Origin: Chitinophagaceae bacterium
Lineage (GTDB): Bacteria; Bacteroidota; Bacteroidia; Chitinophagales; Chitinophagaceae
NCBI GenBank assembly: GCA_016787065.1
Contig: JAEUVD010000050.1
Coordinates: 33,644 to 97,643, forward strand
DNA: 64,000 nucleotides
Direction of reading: 5' to 3'
The translations under genes were made by a program, and so were the position numbers. Positions 10,501 to 19,120 of this stretch are shown here, piece after piece; positions within the stretch are counted from its first letter, which is position 1; each line of letters begins with the position of its first letter. Under the pieces are notes generated by a model. That model was not told the DNA's origin and ran no database searches. It saw nothing but the letters and a program-made list of their open reading frames with translations.

Positions 10501-11309
10501 TTGAAACGAAACAACATCTACGTAAGTTGATTTACCCTTTTTTATTACGACGAACTAAAGAACAAGTTGCGAAAGATTTACCGGAGAAAACAGAAATTAC
10601 GTTGTACTGCGAAATGGGTAAAGAACAACGAAATATTTACGAGTTGTATAAGAATAGATACCGCTCGCAAATTTTAGGAACTATTGATAGTATGGGTATT
10701 GAGCGCTCGCAGTTTGCAATTTTGCAAGGTTTAATGAAACTTCGACAAATCTGTGATTCGCCGGCAATACTAAAAGATGAAGTGAAACTAGAAAATCATA
10801 GTATTAAGTTAGAGGAGTTAGTGCGTGAGCTTCAAGAGAATATGGGGAATCATAAAGCCTTAGTATTTTCACAGTTCTTAGGTATGCTTGATTTGATACG
10901 TAAAAAATTGAAAGAAGAGAATATACCGTTTCAATATTTTGATGGAAGTTATACGGCACAACAACGTGAAACAGCCATTAAAGAATTTCAGGAGAACGAT
11001 GATTGTCGTGTGTTTTTAATTTCGTTAAAAGCCGGAGGAATGGGGTTGAACTTAACCTCAGCAGATTATGTGTATTTGGTTGATCCGTGGTGGAACCCAG
11101 CGGTTGAGCAGCAAGCCATTGATCGAACGCATCGTATCGGACAAACAAAAAATATTTTTGCGTATCGTTTAATTTGTAAGGATACGGTTGAAGAAAAGAT
11201 TATGGTGTTGAAGGAACGAAAGAATTCCTTAGTTAAGGATATCGTGAGTGATGATAGTACGATGATCAAGCAACTTTCGAAGGAAGATGTAAACTATTTA
11301 TTCTCGTAA
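7587..11309 (+). CDS. SWIM zinc-finger SNF2-family helicase interrupted by one in-frame TGA
   Basis: Reading through the TGA at 7827-7829 gives one 1240-codon frame. It has an N-terminal SWIM motif CQCPYNMGEI-(TGA)-RH, where family members have C-x-C-x(n)-C-x-H; a second, intact SWIM (CGCDEHRHPLCKH); a long Bacteroidota-type middle region; and a complete SNF2 ATPase with DDMGLGKT (near residue 800), DESQ, SGTPMQNN and the helicase C block ending DRTHRIGQ. The likely role is ATP-driven remodelling of DNA-protein complexes. If TGA stops translation, the products are an 80-residue fragment and possibly an 1156-residue protein restarted at GTG 7839 (GAAGG lies six bases upstream), which keeps the ATPase and second SWIM. 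Nothing else in the frame is damaged. Nonsense mutation, sequence error and selenocysteine are all open. Confidence 0.85.
7827..7829 (+). other. In-frame TGA at the third SWIM cysteine
   Basis: Codon 81 of the SNF2 frame. The codons before it encode GEI and those after encode RHEVAALFQL, so the TGA sits exactly at the third metal-ligand position of C-x-C-x(n)-C-x-H. TGT or TGC to TGA is a single-base change. Other genes in this window end in TGA (20628-20630, 39380-39382, 44971-44973), so TGA is a normal stop here. Confidence 0.9.
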
Positions 11310-11351
11310 GCTAGGTTATTTTTGAAGTTAGTTTCGGTTATGCAGCGCAAG

Positions 11352-11432
11352 GGATTGTAGCGAAAAGCACGCAACGACGAGGCACGAGGAGTGCGGACTT
11401 GTAGCGAAAAGCCCGGCCCGAAGGGTGCGCCC
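11352..11432. repeat. GC-rich tandem intergenic repeat between convergent genes
   Basis: The 14-mer TTGTAGCGAAAAGC occurs twice (11355-11368 and 11399-11412), each followed by a GC-rich tail; the second tail can fold around CCCGAAGGG. The block is much richer in G+C than its surroundings and lies between the convergent ends of the SNF2 gene and rimM. From memory, very similar blocks recur in intergenic spaces of other Bacteroidota, where antisense frames are sometimes mis-annotated as peptides. A transcription-terminating or RNA-structural role is possible but not shown. Confidence 0.65.
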
Positions 11433-11450
11433 AAAAAAATAGTAGTGAAT

Positions 11451-11951
11451 TTACAAATCAAGCAAACCATCGGGTAGTTGCATATAAATAATTTTTTTGA
11501 TGGGGTCGGTGGAAAGAATAAATTCTGGGATGGCAGGAATAAGTACTTCGTGGTTATTATGGTTAAGTTGAAAAAGTAATTGCGCGCCGCCTTCGAGGAT
11601 ATCGTTAATGGGGCCAAGGTTTTGGTTATTCTGATGAATAGTATAGCCGAGATATTGCGCGAAACCTTCGTCGTGCGAGGTTTTGATGGTATAATTAATA
11701 GAGGTATAAACTGTTTTGTTGAGAATGGTTTTGGTAGCTTCTCGGTGTTCAATTTCTTCGAATTTACAGAGAAGTTCGGTTTCGGTAGTTTCGCTGATAG
11801 ATTCGATGAAGAATGGAATGAAGCTTCCTGGGTTCAATTCGATAAGCATACAATCCCATTGATCGAGTTTCAATGGTGGTAACACGTCATGGCTTATCAA
11901 TACATCGCCTTTTATTCCGTGTGCTGCTACTATTTTTCCGATACGTTGCAT
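11451..11951 (-). CDS. rimM: Ribosome maturation factor RimM
   Basis: 166 residues. The N-terminus RIGKIVAAHGIKGDVLI is the RimM signature, followed by the RimM beta-barrel and, from about residue 95, a PRC-barrel half (LGYTIHQNNQNLGPINDILEGGAQ) and the closing PAIPEFILSTDPIKKIIYMQLPDGLLDL-type region. RimM binds ribosomal protein S19 and helps mature the 30S head. It starts 2 nt after the stop of the symporter gene, so the two are almost certainly cotranscribed. Neighbours often linked to rimM elsewhere (rpsP, trmD) are not seen here. Confidence 0.92.
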   Translation of the reverse strand: MQRIGKIVAAHGIKGDVLISHDVLPPLKLDQWDCMLIELNPGSFIPFFIESISETTETELLCKFEEIEHREATKTILNKTVYTSINYTIKTSHDEGFAQYLGYTIHQNNQNLGPINDILEGGAQLLFQLNHNNHEVLIPAIPEFILSTDPIKKIIYMQLPDGLLDL

Positions 11952-11953
11952 AA

Positions 11954-13558
11954 TTAGCCTTCTTTAATTCGTTGCAAATATCGTTGTAGTTCTTGTTTAA
12001 CCTGCGGAGCGAGCACAAATAAACCAATCATATTAGGCACCATCATGCCAAATATCATCGCATCGGAAAAATCGCACACGGCACCAAAGCTGGCGGCGGA
12101 GCCAATAACGATGCACAAACAAAAAATAAATTTGAAGGTATTTTCAGAAAGCTTACTTCGTCCGAATAAATAAGCCCAAGCTTGAACACCGTAATACGAC
12201 CACGATATGAGCGTACAGAACGCGAACAAACAAACCGATAAGGTTAGTACGTAAGGAAACCAACTGATACCTTGCTGAAAGGCTCGTGATGTTAGTAAAA
12301 CGCCATCTTCAAACGATGTTGCATTGCTGCCTTGTAATTGATTGCTGATTACAATAACTAAGGCTGTCATAGTACAAACCACAACGGTATCAATAAAAGG
12401 TTCAAGTAGTGAAACTAATCCTTCACTGGCGGGGTAATTTGTTTTGGCGGTGGAGTGGGCTATGGAAGCAGAACCGATACCGGCTTCATTGGAGAAACTG
12501 GCGCGCTTGAAACCTTGAATCATAGAGCCCATGACGCCTCCGGCGATACCGCTTGCGGTAAAAGCTCCATGAAAAATTTCGTAGAGTGCGTGTGGAATAT
12601 TTTTATAGAAAATGATAATAACGGATAAGGATGCGATGATGTAAATGACTACCATGAAGGGTACTAATTTATCGGCCACGTTAGCAATTTTTTTAATACC
12701 ACCGATAATAACGATACCTACTAAGATAGCAAGAATAATACCGAAGAGCCATCCACGTTGATGTAAGAAACTCTCGTTTGCACCGGTAATAAATTCTACC
12801 ATTTTAAACGCTTGATTTGCTTGAAACATATTACCGCCACCTAAGGAACCACCCACGCAGAGTATAGCAAAACTGATGGCTAAAAAACGTCCGGTTTTCA
12901 ACCATCCTTTTTCAGCAAAGCCACGTTGAAGGTAGAACATAGGGCCACCATACACTACACCGCCTTTATGAATATCACGGTATTTTACGCCCAAGGTACA
13001 TTCAACAAATTTGGAGGCCATAGCTAATAAGCCGGAAACAACCATCCAAAAGGTTGCGCCGGCACCACCAATACTTACAGCAACCGCTACGCCGGCCACG
13101 TTACCGAGTCCGAGGGTGCCAGCTAGGGCAGATGATAGTGCTTGGTATTTCGAAACTTCACCTTGTTGTGCTTCATTGCGTAAGGTGTTAACAACATCTC
13201 CTTCTTCGGTAGTATGAACTGTATTTGCTTGTAACGATGGTGTTGTGCCTTCGAGATGATCATACTTGCCACGCACAATGCGAATAGCCGTTTTAAATAG
13301 CCGAAGGTTGATGCCTTTAAAATAAATTGTAAAAGCGAGGGCACCCAAAAAGAGCATGAGAAGCACCCAAGGTATTTTAATTTGATCGGTGAAAGGTATT
13401 TGATAAAATATCAGATCAACAAACCACGTGGTGTATGCGGCGAAAAGCTGATTGATTTTTTCATCTAATCCGGTTTGTAGTTGAAGGTGTAGCTTGGATG
13501 GCAAACAATTCATGGGATGAATGTAATGCGAAAAAATAGAAAAAGGTATGGTTGGCAA
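11954..13558 (-). CDS. Sodium:alanine symporter family (AGCS) transporter
   Basis: 534 residues, about 10-11 membrane segments. Family hallmarks are the block GTLGLGNVAGVAVAVSIGGAGATFWM (residues 152-177 region) and the later GFKRASFSNEAGIGSASIAHSTAKT region with EPFIDTVVVCTMTALVI. It imports a small neutral amino acid with sodium across the inner membrane. Start: ATG at 13558 is used because a near-consensus -7 box (TTAATTTG, 13574-13581) lies 15 nt upstream, a spacing seen at other genes here; ATG 13513 is an alternative giving 519 residues. First gene of a unit with rimM. Confidence 0.9.
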   Translation of the reverse strand: MPTIPFSIFSHYIHPMNCLPSKLHLQLQTGLDEKINQLFAAYTTWFVDLIFYQIPFTDQIKIPWVLLMLFLGALAFTIYFKGINLRLFKTAIRIVRGKYDHLEGTTPSLQANTVHTTEEGDVVNTLRNEAQQGEVSKYQALSSALAGTLGLGNVAGVAVAVSIGGAGATFWMVVSGLLAMASKFVECTLGVKYRDIHKGGVVYGGPMFYLQRGFAEKGWLKTGRFLAISFAILCVGGSLGGGNMFQANQAFKMVEFITGANESFLHQRGWLFGIILAILVGIVIIGGIKKIANVADKLVPFMVVIYIIASLSVIIIFYKNIPHALYEIFHGAFTASGIAGGVMGSMIQGFKRASFSNEAGIGSASIAHSTAKTNYPASEGLVSLLEPFIDTVVVCTMTALVIVISNQLQGSNATSFEDGVLLTSRAFQQGISWFPYVLTLSVCLFAFCTLISWSYYGVQAWAYLFGRSKLSENTFKFIFCLCIVIGSAASFGAVCDFSDAMIFGMMVPNMIGLFVLAPQVKQELQRYLQRIKEG

Positions 13559-13663
13559 TATCTTTACTTAGAGCAAATTAAGTTATGGCCTTTCGAATGA
13601 AAAATACAGCTTGTCTATTCTTGCTTATTTTTTTCAATCATGATTTTGCGTTAAACGCCTTAC

Positions 13664-13671
13664 TACTTTTG
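13664..13671 (+). promoter_or_regulatory. -7 box immediately upstream of the DUF5916 gene
   Basis: TACTTTTG, exact consensus, only 5 nt before ATG 13677, implying a leaderless or nearly leaderless mRNA. A TTTG at 13645-13648 is 15 nt upstream. Confidence 0.6.
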
Positions 13672-13676
13672 AAAGT

Positions 13677-15974
13677 ATGAAACGATGTTGTTTGAAGAAG
13701 TTATGCCTCGGTTTAACTATTTTGATATTTTTTACAGTTTATGCCCAAGCACAAAATGATTTGGTTGCGCCAATAAAAGTTCGCCGTACAGTTACATCCA
13801 TAACGTTCGATGGTAAGTGTAACGATCAAGCATGGCGTACCGCTGAGGAATACAATGAATTTGTGCAAGGGAAGCCGGTACCGGGTGGAATTACACAATC
13901 AAGAACCTCGTTTCGATTGTTATATGATGATCAGTATTTCTACGTAGGGGTTACTGCGTACGACAGTACCGGGAAGTACTTCATCAGCAATTTGCAACGC
14001 GATAAATTCTACAATAATGAAGATGCAATTGGTGTGATGATAGATAGCTATAATGATAAATTTCACTCGTTGATTTTTTATGCAAATTTGGCTGGTAGTC
14101 GTTTTGACGCAGAGATTACGGAAAACGGAAGTGATATGAATCCGGATTATAATACTTTTTGGGACGTTAAAACAGCCGTGGTTAATGATGGGTATGAAAT
14201 GGAATTTCGAATTCCATTTTCTTCCTTGCGATTTAAACAACAAGAGGTGGTTACCATGGGGTTTAAAATTTTCCGACAGATGCCTCGTACGAATGAAGCG
14301 GTTGTTTATCCTAAGTTTCCTGCTAACTTGAACAATGTAATCAATAGAGTTAATTCGGAAGCGGAAATTATTTTTAGCGACTTGAAGGCAATTACACCTA
14401 TTTATATCATTCCGTATGTTAAAGGTAATTTTACCCAAGTTCAAACCTTAGATGCAGCATCTAATTCGTACAAACCACAACAGGATTATTTAGTCCGGAA
14501 TTACTTTTCCAAAAAGGAAGTGCTCGATAAACTCATTAGTAATATGGGTGTTGATGCAAAAATTGGCTTGAGTAAAAATTTCACCCTTGATGTAACGGCG
14601 AATACCGATTTTGCACAAGCAGAGGCGGATAATCGTATTATTAATTTTACCCGATTTAATGTGAACCTTCCGGAGAAACGGCAGTTCTTTTTAGAAGCAA
14701 ATGATTATTTGAACTTTTTAATGCCGGGAGGTTTTAGCTTATTTAACAGTCGAAATATAGGAATTGGTAATGGTTTTATTATTCCAATTTTGGGTGGTGC
14801 GCGTATTACCGGCAAGCAACATGGATGGCAGTTGGGTATGTTGAATATGCAAACACAAGGTTTGAAGAACGTACAAGTGCCTGCTGAAAATTTTGGAGTG
14901 TTTCATCTTCGGAAGGATTTATATGGCAATGGAAGTTACTGTAGTGCTTTCTTCGCAAATAGAATGACAACTAATACGAAGGATTTACGTAATCAAACGG
15001 TGGCGTTCGATTATTTTCATCGACTGGATAATAAGTGGAGTATTGCTGCAAATGTTTGTGCATCGAAGGATTTGGAACAAAAGAAATTACTCGATAAGAA
15101 TACACTACTCAATGTTGCGGTATTTAGAGAAGTGAGTTTTGGGTATAGTAACTTTATAACTTATTTGAAAAGTGGCGAGCATTTCAATCCTGCTTCAGGT
15201 TTTTATGTAGATAGAGCTTTTGATATGGCCTATATGGCTCATAGTTTTACAAAGCAAATTAAAAACCGAAAAAAATTAAACTGGTGGGATATTAGTTTGC
15301 AGGCTATGATGAAATGGCGTAACTCGGGTAACTACCATCTTGAAAGTTCTTTTTACACTTTAGTTCCATCGTTGAATTTTAAAAACGGCATGAATTTACA
15401 AGCGAAAATAACACCGTATAGTCATGATAATCCAATGTATGATTGGCAGATTTCTAATGATATAATTATTCCTGCTCAGTTATATGCTATGTATGGTAAT
15501 GAACTCGTTTTTGAATCACCCAAGAATATTCGCCTCCCTTTCGTACTTGGCGTTACTACCGATAAGTTTTATAACGGTAATCGCGTGGCCACTTCGCTTA
15601 GTGTAAATGGTAGCATTAATAAGCATCTGGCTTGGCAAGGGATCTATCAGTATAATCATATTCAATTTCCGCATTCGTATAGTTTACAAGGTAACGCGGT
15701 TTACGTGAGCCATCTTCTTTCCATGCGATTGAATTATGCTTGGAATAGTAAACTTTCTTGCAACTATTTATTACAATATGATAATGGCAGTAAAACTTTC
15801 GGGTCAAATTTTAGAATACGCTATAATCCAAAGGAAGGAACTGATTTGTATATCGTGTACAATCCTAATTTGAATACCGCATTGCAACGCGTTAGTCCGG
15901 AACTACCTCGTGTAGCGCAACAAGCATTCATTGCAAAATTCTCCAAAACATTTTCTATGAAAAGCAGGGTTTAA
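13677..15974 (+). CDS. DUF5916 domain protein with N-terminal CBM9-like domain
   Basis: 765 residues. A signal peptide ending near AQAQ (about 26) precedes a carbohydrate-binding family 9-like beta-sandwich (about 35-210: ITFDGKCNDQAW, FRLLYDDQYFYVGVTAYDS, YEMEFRIPFSSLRF). The rest matches the DUF5916 pattern (NMGVDAKIGLSKNFTLDVT, DFAQAEADNRIINFTRF, PEKRQFFLEA) and looks like an outer-membrane beta-barrel. Function is unknown; a role at the outer membrane in binding or moving glycans or other ligands is inference from the domains. It is a stand-alone gene converging on the nitronate monooxygenase gene, 22 bp away. Confidence 0.85.
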   Translation: MKRCCLKKLCLGLTILIFFTVYAQAQNDLVAPIKVRRTVTSITFDGKCNDQAWRTAEEYNEFVQGKPVPGGITQSRTSFRLLYDDQYFYVGVTAYDSTGKYFISNLQRDKFYNNEDAIGVMIDSYNDKFHSLIFYANLAGSRFDAEITENGSDMNPDYNTFWDVKTAVVNDGYEMEFRIPFSSLRFKQQEVVTMGFKIFRQMPRTNEAVVYPKFPANLNNVINRVNSEAEIIFSDLKAITPIYIIPYVKGNFTQVQTLDAASNSYKPQQDYLVRNYFSKKEVLDKLISNMGVDAKIGLSKNFTLDVTANTDFAQAEADNRIINFTRFNVNLPEKRQFFLEANDYLNFLMPGGFSLFNSRNIGIGNGFIIPILGGARITGKQHGWQLGMLNMQTQGLKNVQVPAENFGVFHLRKDLYGNGSYCSAFFANRMTTNTKDLRNQTVAFDYFHRLDNKWSIAANVCASKDLEQKKLLDKNTLLNVAVFREVSFGYSNFITYLKSGEHFNPASGFYVDRAFDMAYMAHSFTKQIKNRKKLNWWDISLQAMMKWRNSGNYHLESSFYTLVPSLNFKNGMNLQAKITPYSHDNPMYDWQISNDIIIPAQLYAMYGNELVFESPKNIRLPFVLGVTTDKFYNGNRVATSLSVNGSINKHLAWQGIYQYNHIQFPHSYSLQGNAVYVSHLLSMRLNYAWNSKLSCNYLLQYDNGSKTFGSNFRIRYNPKEGTDLYIVYNPNLNTALQRVSPELPRVAQQAFIAKFSKTFSMKSRV

Positions 15975-15996
15975 TTATTTGATTTCTTCTTTTGAA

Positions 15997-17103
15997 TTAT
16001 AACACACAGATTTCTTCGGTAGTCATTGCGTGCATAGCTTCAGCACGTTGATACTCTTCTTGTAATTGGGTCATTACTTCATGCACCGTTCGAATATGGG
16101 TAGCACGGTAAGCATTACTTCCGGCAAAAGCATAGCCTGCTTGTAGTTTGCCTTTGTATGCGTTCATGAGCGCATTGATAATGCAGTACGGCGTAGTTTC
16201 AACATTACAGGTTTTAATACATTTTACCGGACAGTTAATTGGTTTTTTATCGCCACGTTTAACGGCATCTAAGAATTCATTCCGAATGGCACGACCGGGC
16301 ATACCAACCGGACTAACAATAATTTCTACATCCTCCTCTTTAGCTGTTATGTATGTTTGTTTGAATTCGTCGGATGCATCACATTCTTCCGTGGTTACGA
16401 ATTGAGTTCCCATTTGAACTCCTTTTGCACCAAGTTGAATCATGTTATAAATATCTTCACCGGTATATATTCCACCGGCTGCTATAACCGGTATTTCTTG
16501 ATTGTATTCTTTTTCAAACGCCGCTACTTCGTTAACTACTTCTGGAATAAGTTCTTCCAATTGAAACTTTTCATCTTGTATTTGATTTGCCTTAAAGCCG
16601 AGATGCCCGCCTGCTTTGGGGCCTTCAACAACAATGGCATCCGGTAAGTAGTTAAACCCGTTTTTCCATTTATCGCAAAGTATTTTGGCCGCACGACCAG
16701 AGGAAACTATAGGTATTAATTTGGTAACACTATCTTTCTGCAAATATTTAGGAAGGTCAAGCGGAAGTCCGGCACCGGAGATAATCATATCTACTTTTTC
16801 TTCGATGGAAGTTCTTACCATATCTTCAAAATTTGATAGAGCAACCATAATATTTACGCCTATCCATCCTGAAGTTTTTTCACGCGCTTTTCGAATTTCT
16901 TCTCGTAAACCCAGAATGCTCGCTTCTAAATAATCTTTTGAAAGATGACGATAAAGCAAGCCAAGCCCTGCAGAGGAAATCACACCTACACCTCCTTCAT
17001 GAGCTACAGCAGACGATAAACGATGTAATGAAATACCCACGCCCATACCGCCTTGTATAATAGGTACAGCAATATTTAAGCCACCAATAGATAATGATTT
17101 CAT
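15997..17103 (-). CDS. Nitronate monooxygenase-family flavin oxidoreductase (copy 1)
   Basis: 368 residues of the NAD(P)H-dependent flavin oxidoreductase / 2-nitropropane dioxygenase family. Landmarks: N-terminal VPIIQGGMGVGIS, central VVEGPKAGGHLG, and the FMN-phosphate site IAAGGIYTGEDIYNMIQLGAKGVQMGTQF region. It has a C-terminal cysteine-rich segment (NCPVKCIKTC, then YCI) absent from the second family member at 50727-51710. The real substrate of such proteins is often unknown; enoyl reductase-like or nitronate activity are both possible. The start is at 17103, with an exact -7 box 17 nt upstream. Confidence 0.87.
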   Translation of the reverse strand: MKSLSIGGLNIAVPIIQGGMGVGISLHRLSSAVAHEGGVGVISSAGLGLLYRHLSKDYLEASILGLREEIRKAREKTSGWIGVNIMVALSNFEDMVRTSIEEKVDMIISGAGLPLDLPKYLQKDSVTKLIPIVSSGRAAKILCDKWKNGFNYLPDAIVVEGPKAGGHLGFKANQIQDEKFQLEELIPEVVNEVAAFEKEYNQEIPVIAAGGIYTGEDIYNMIQLGAKGVQMGTQFVTTEECDASDEFKQTYITAKEEDVEIIVSPVGMPGRAIRNEFLDAVKRGDKKPINCPVKCIKTCNVETTPYCIINALMNAYKGKLQAGYAFAGSNAYRATHIRTVHEVMTQLQEEYQRAEAMHAMTTEEICVL

Positions 17104-17120
17104 GCGCTAGAAATAAAACG

Positions 17121-17128
17121 CAAAATTA
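17121..17128 (-). promoter_or_regulatory. -7 promoter box of the nitronate monooxygenase gene
   Basis: Minus strand reads TAATTTTG, exact TAnnTTTG, 17 nt before the start codon. Confidence 0.55.
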
Positions 17129-17276
17129 GATACACGTTATTTCTGAACTATGATAAAAATCAGCTATGCGCAAAATCTAGTAGGAGAAAAGGGGATTAGA
17201 AAAATTAGCTTGAACCAATAAGAATGAAAAAAGTATGAGTAGAGGAATGAATAACTTATATTCAAAAAACAATGTA

Positions 17277-17316
17277 ATTATTCATTGTTCATTGTTCACT
17301 ATTCATTGTTCATTAT
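17277..17316. repeat. Short tandem repeat of ATTGTTC/ATTCATT units
   Basis: A run of near-identical 7-8 bp words (TTCATTGTTC, ATTGTTCACT, ATTCATTGTT) covers the last codons and the stop of the MORN/hydrolase gene and the adjoining spacer. It resembles the low-complexity AATGAACAATG repeats common between Bacteroidota genes. The rest of the spacer (17129-17276) shows nothing recognisable. Confidence 0.6.
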
Positions 17317-18551
17317 TTCAAGCACTTTTCAATCCACTGCATACAATCGTTCGGTTCAACTATACTCCAGGAATGAGGATGTCGATTCCCTTCCAAACGA
17401 ATTCCTTTTTGATATGCATTAATAAATTCAGCTTGTTTATGGCCATGGTCGAGGAGCCATTGAATCATAGCTGTTTGATTGATGGCATTCATATCATACA
17501 TATCCACATGGCGATTTTGCATCCACCATATCGGATCTACATCGCCATAAATTCGAATAGGAGTTTGTAAAAGAAATTTTGCATTGCCACCTTCATCCCC
17601 GGCAACCACATAAGGAGAATACAATCGGTATTGATCGGGTACTTGAGTCGGACTACCACCGCAATAGGTTTCAAGTTCTTTTATGCCATACTGAGGTTCA
17701 TTTTGTCCTGGGTTCTTATTCAATTTTCGTTTGAAATTTTGATAGACACTTGCTAAATCACAAGGCCCATCGCAATTGAAAATGGCTTTTGGTATAACTA
17801 CTGTTTTGCTTGGATCTTCTTGGGCATATTCTGCATAGCGCATACTAAAGATGCCTCCCATCGACCATCCGCCGAGTACGAATTTATCTTTCGGAAGGTT
17901 ATATGTTGTTATAGCATGTTGAAACATAGTATTCATAATAGTTAGAATAGCGGGTGTTAGCGTTAAATGTTGATTGATAGATGGCACAAGTACCGCATAA
18001 TTTTTAGAATAGGCCAATTCAATAAATGCCTTCATGCTACTCAGAAGATGTTCTGTTGTTTCCCAAGTGCCTGGCAATAAAACAATCACTCCGTTAATTT
18101 TTGTTTCTGGTATGAGAGCGTTGTAATAGACCGATTGCTTATTATTATCGCCATCGTAAATACGCTGCGAGTCGACCGTTGCAATGATTTCCTTTTTTAG
18201 TTTTTTAAGTAAAGTAGAGTTTAAGAATAAAGGTTCACCATCCGAAAAATTACCTTCCAGTTTGCGGTCGCCCCAAAAACTAAATGCACCTTGTCCGTGA
18301 AACCATCCGTTTTTCATTTCACCGATGTATTTCATGGTTTCTTTGCCTTCGGTATAGCCAAGCATACTGCCTTTACCTTCTGCTAAGCCATTTTTGCATG
18401 GCCCGTTCCAAGAAATACTATCTTCATTGAAGGTATGTTTAAGGAAGACGGAACAGGTTTTATTTTTATCAGTGATACGTTTAGCATCATGATCTTGCGT
18501 GAATGCTGTGCTGATGGTAAAACAAAAAGTAAATAAGAGTAAATATTTCAT
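17313..18551 (-). CDS. Exported MORN-repeat / alpha-beta hydrolase fusion protein
   Basis: 412 residues. A signal peptide (1-18) precedes MORN-like repeats (about 48-105: GLAEGKGSMLGY, YIGEMKNGWFHGQGAFSFWG, KLEGNFSDGEP). Then comes an alpha/beta hydrolase (about 150-412) with oxyanion region VIVLLPGTW, nucleophile elbow GGWSMGG (Ser230) and a late His in RHPHSW (391-395); an Asp in GDVDPIWW is the likely acid. It is probably a secreted or periplasmic esterase/peptidase-like enzyme; the substrate is unknown. MORN repeats in bacteria often serve in membrane or protein contact. It lies 14 nt after the cupin gene, probably cotranscribed. Its stop lies inside a short tandem repeat. Confidence 0.75.
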   Translation of the reverse strand: MKYLLLFTFCFTISTAFTQDHDAKRITDKNKTCSVFLKHTFNEDSISWNGPCKNGLAEGKGSMLGYTEGKETMKYIGEMKNGWFHGQGAFSFWGDRKLEGNFSDGEPLFLNSTLLKKLKKEIIATVDSQRIYDGDNNKQSVYYNALIPETKINGVIVLLPGTWETTEHLLSSMKAFIELAYSKNYAVLVPSINQHLTLTPAILTIMNTMFQHAITTYNLPKDKFVLGGWSMGGIFSMRYAEYAQEDPSKTVVIPKAIFNCDGPCDLASVYQNFKRKLNKNPGQNEPQYGIKELETYCGGSPTQVPDQYRLYSPYVVAGDEGGNAKFLLQTPIRIYGDVDPIWWMQNRHVDMYDMNAINQTAMIQWLLDHGHKQAEFINAYQKGIRLEGNRHPHSWSIVEPNDCMQWIEKCLK

Positions 18552-18565
18552 AGTTGGAATATAAT

Positions 18566-18910
18566 TTATTCAAAGCGATCATTTTTGGAAGAGGGCTCCG
18601 ATAATAGAATAAAGGAAAGTAAAGTATTCCCCTCGTTTTTTATGAGATGTTTTTCCTTCGGATGAATTAGCATTGATTGTTGAGCATCTACAAGAATAGT
18701 TTGTTGCTGAATAATAAATGTAGCGGTCCCAGATAGAATATAAAAAAGTTGTTTAGCGTGTTCATGCCAGTGCATTTGTTCTGAACTTCCCGGAGGCATG
18801 GTTTCATGTTTTAAGGAAATGAAGTTATTTTCTTGTATAACGGTTCCGGAGCAACCGTTTCCCCAAGCATAGGAACAAATTTCGAAGGGTTGAATAATGT
18901 TGTTGTCCAT
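18566..18910 (-). CDS. Small cupin-domain protein
   Basis: 114 residues from ATG 18908-18910 (MDNNIIQPFEI). A single cupin barrel is visible: MPPGSSEQMHWHEHAKQLFYILSGTATF holds the first cupin motif (HWHEHA, with a glutamine instead of the usual Glu), and MLIHPKEKHLIKNEGN the second, with a His. It probably binds a metal and acts on, or senses, a small molecule. An exact -7 box 12 nt upstream of this start excludes the longer in-frame start at 18937. It appears to lead a unit with the downstream MORN/hydrolase gene. Confidence 0.8.
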   Translation of the reverse strand: MDNNIIQPFEICSYAWGNGCSGTVIQENNFISLKHETMPPGSSEQMHWHEHAKQLFYILSGTATFIIQQQTILVDAQQSMLIHPKEKHLIKNEGNTLLSFILLSEPSSKNDRFE

Positions 18911-18922
18911 AAATACAAGCAT

Positions 18923-18930
18923 CAAATGTA
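18923..18930 (-). promoter_or_regulatory. -7 promoter box deciding the cupin start
   Basis: Minus strand reads TACATTTG (exact). It overlaps codons of the longer possible frame, so ATG 18910 is the likely start. Confidence 0.6.
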
Positions 18931-19120
18931 GGTTCAAAACCTAGAGTGACTTTTCTGAGTTGATTAAAATTTAGTAAAGAAGTTTGTAAATGAATTCCAC
19001 TTGAAGTTGATTACTTGTTTAGGTTACTATGAGAATCTTCCATACTATGGTGTGCGTTTGCTCATGTTGAAACTACGTTGAAGAGAACAATTCTGATCAA
19101 ACCGATTTAGGTAGTTTGCT

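Noticed and set aside
7587..11309. Reassigned genetic code in which TGA is a sense codon
   Set aside because: Other intact genes end in TGA, including the sensor kinase (20628-20630), gldD (39380-39382) and serine ammonia-lyase (44971-44973), and only one gene contains an internal TGA.
11294..11752. 152-codon frame on the minus strand covering the GC-rich repeat
   Set aside because: It overlaps rimM in another frame, and the peptide is a translation of the repeat block; rimM itself has clear family motifs.
13920..14444. 174-codon minus-strand frame inside the DUF5916 gene
   Set aside because: Antisense shadow of a well-supported gene; no signal peptide, motif or promoter.
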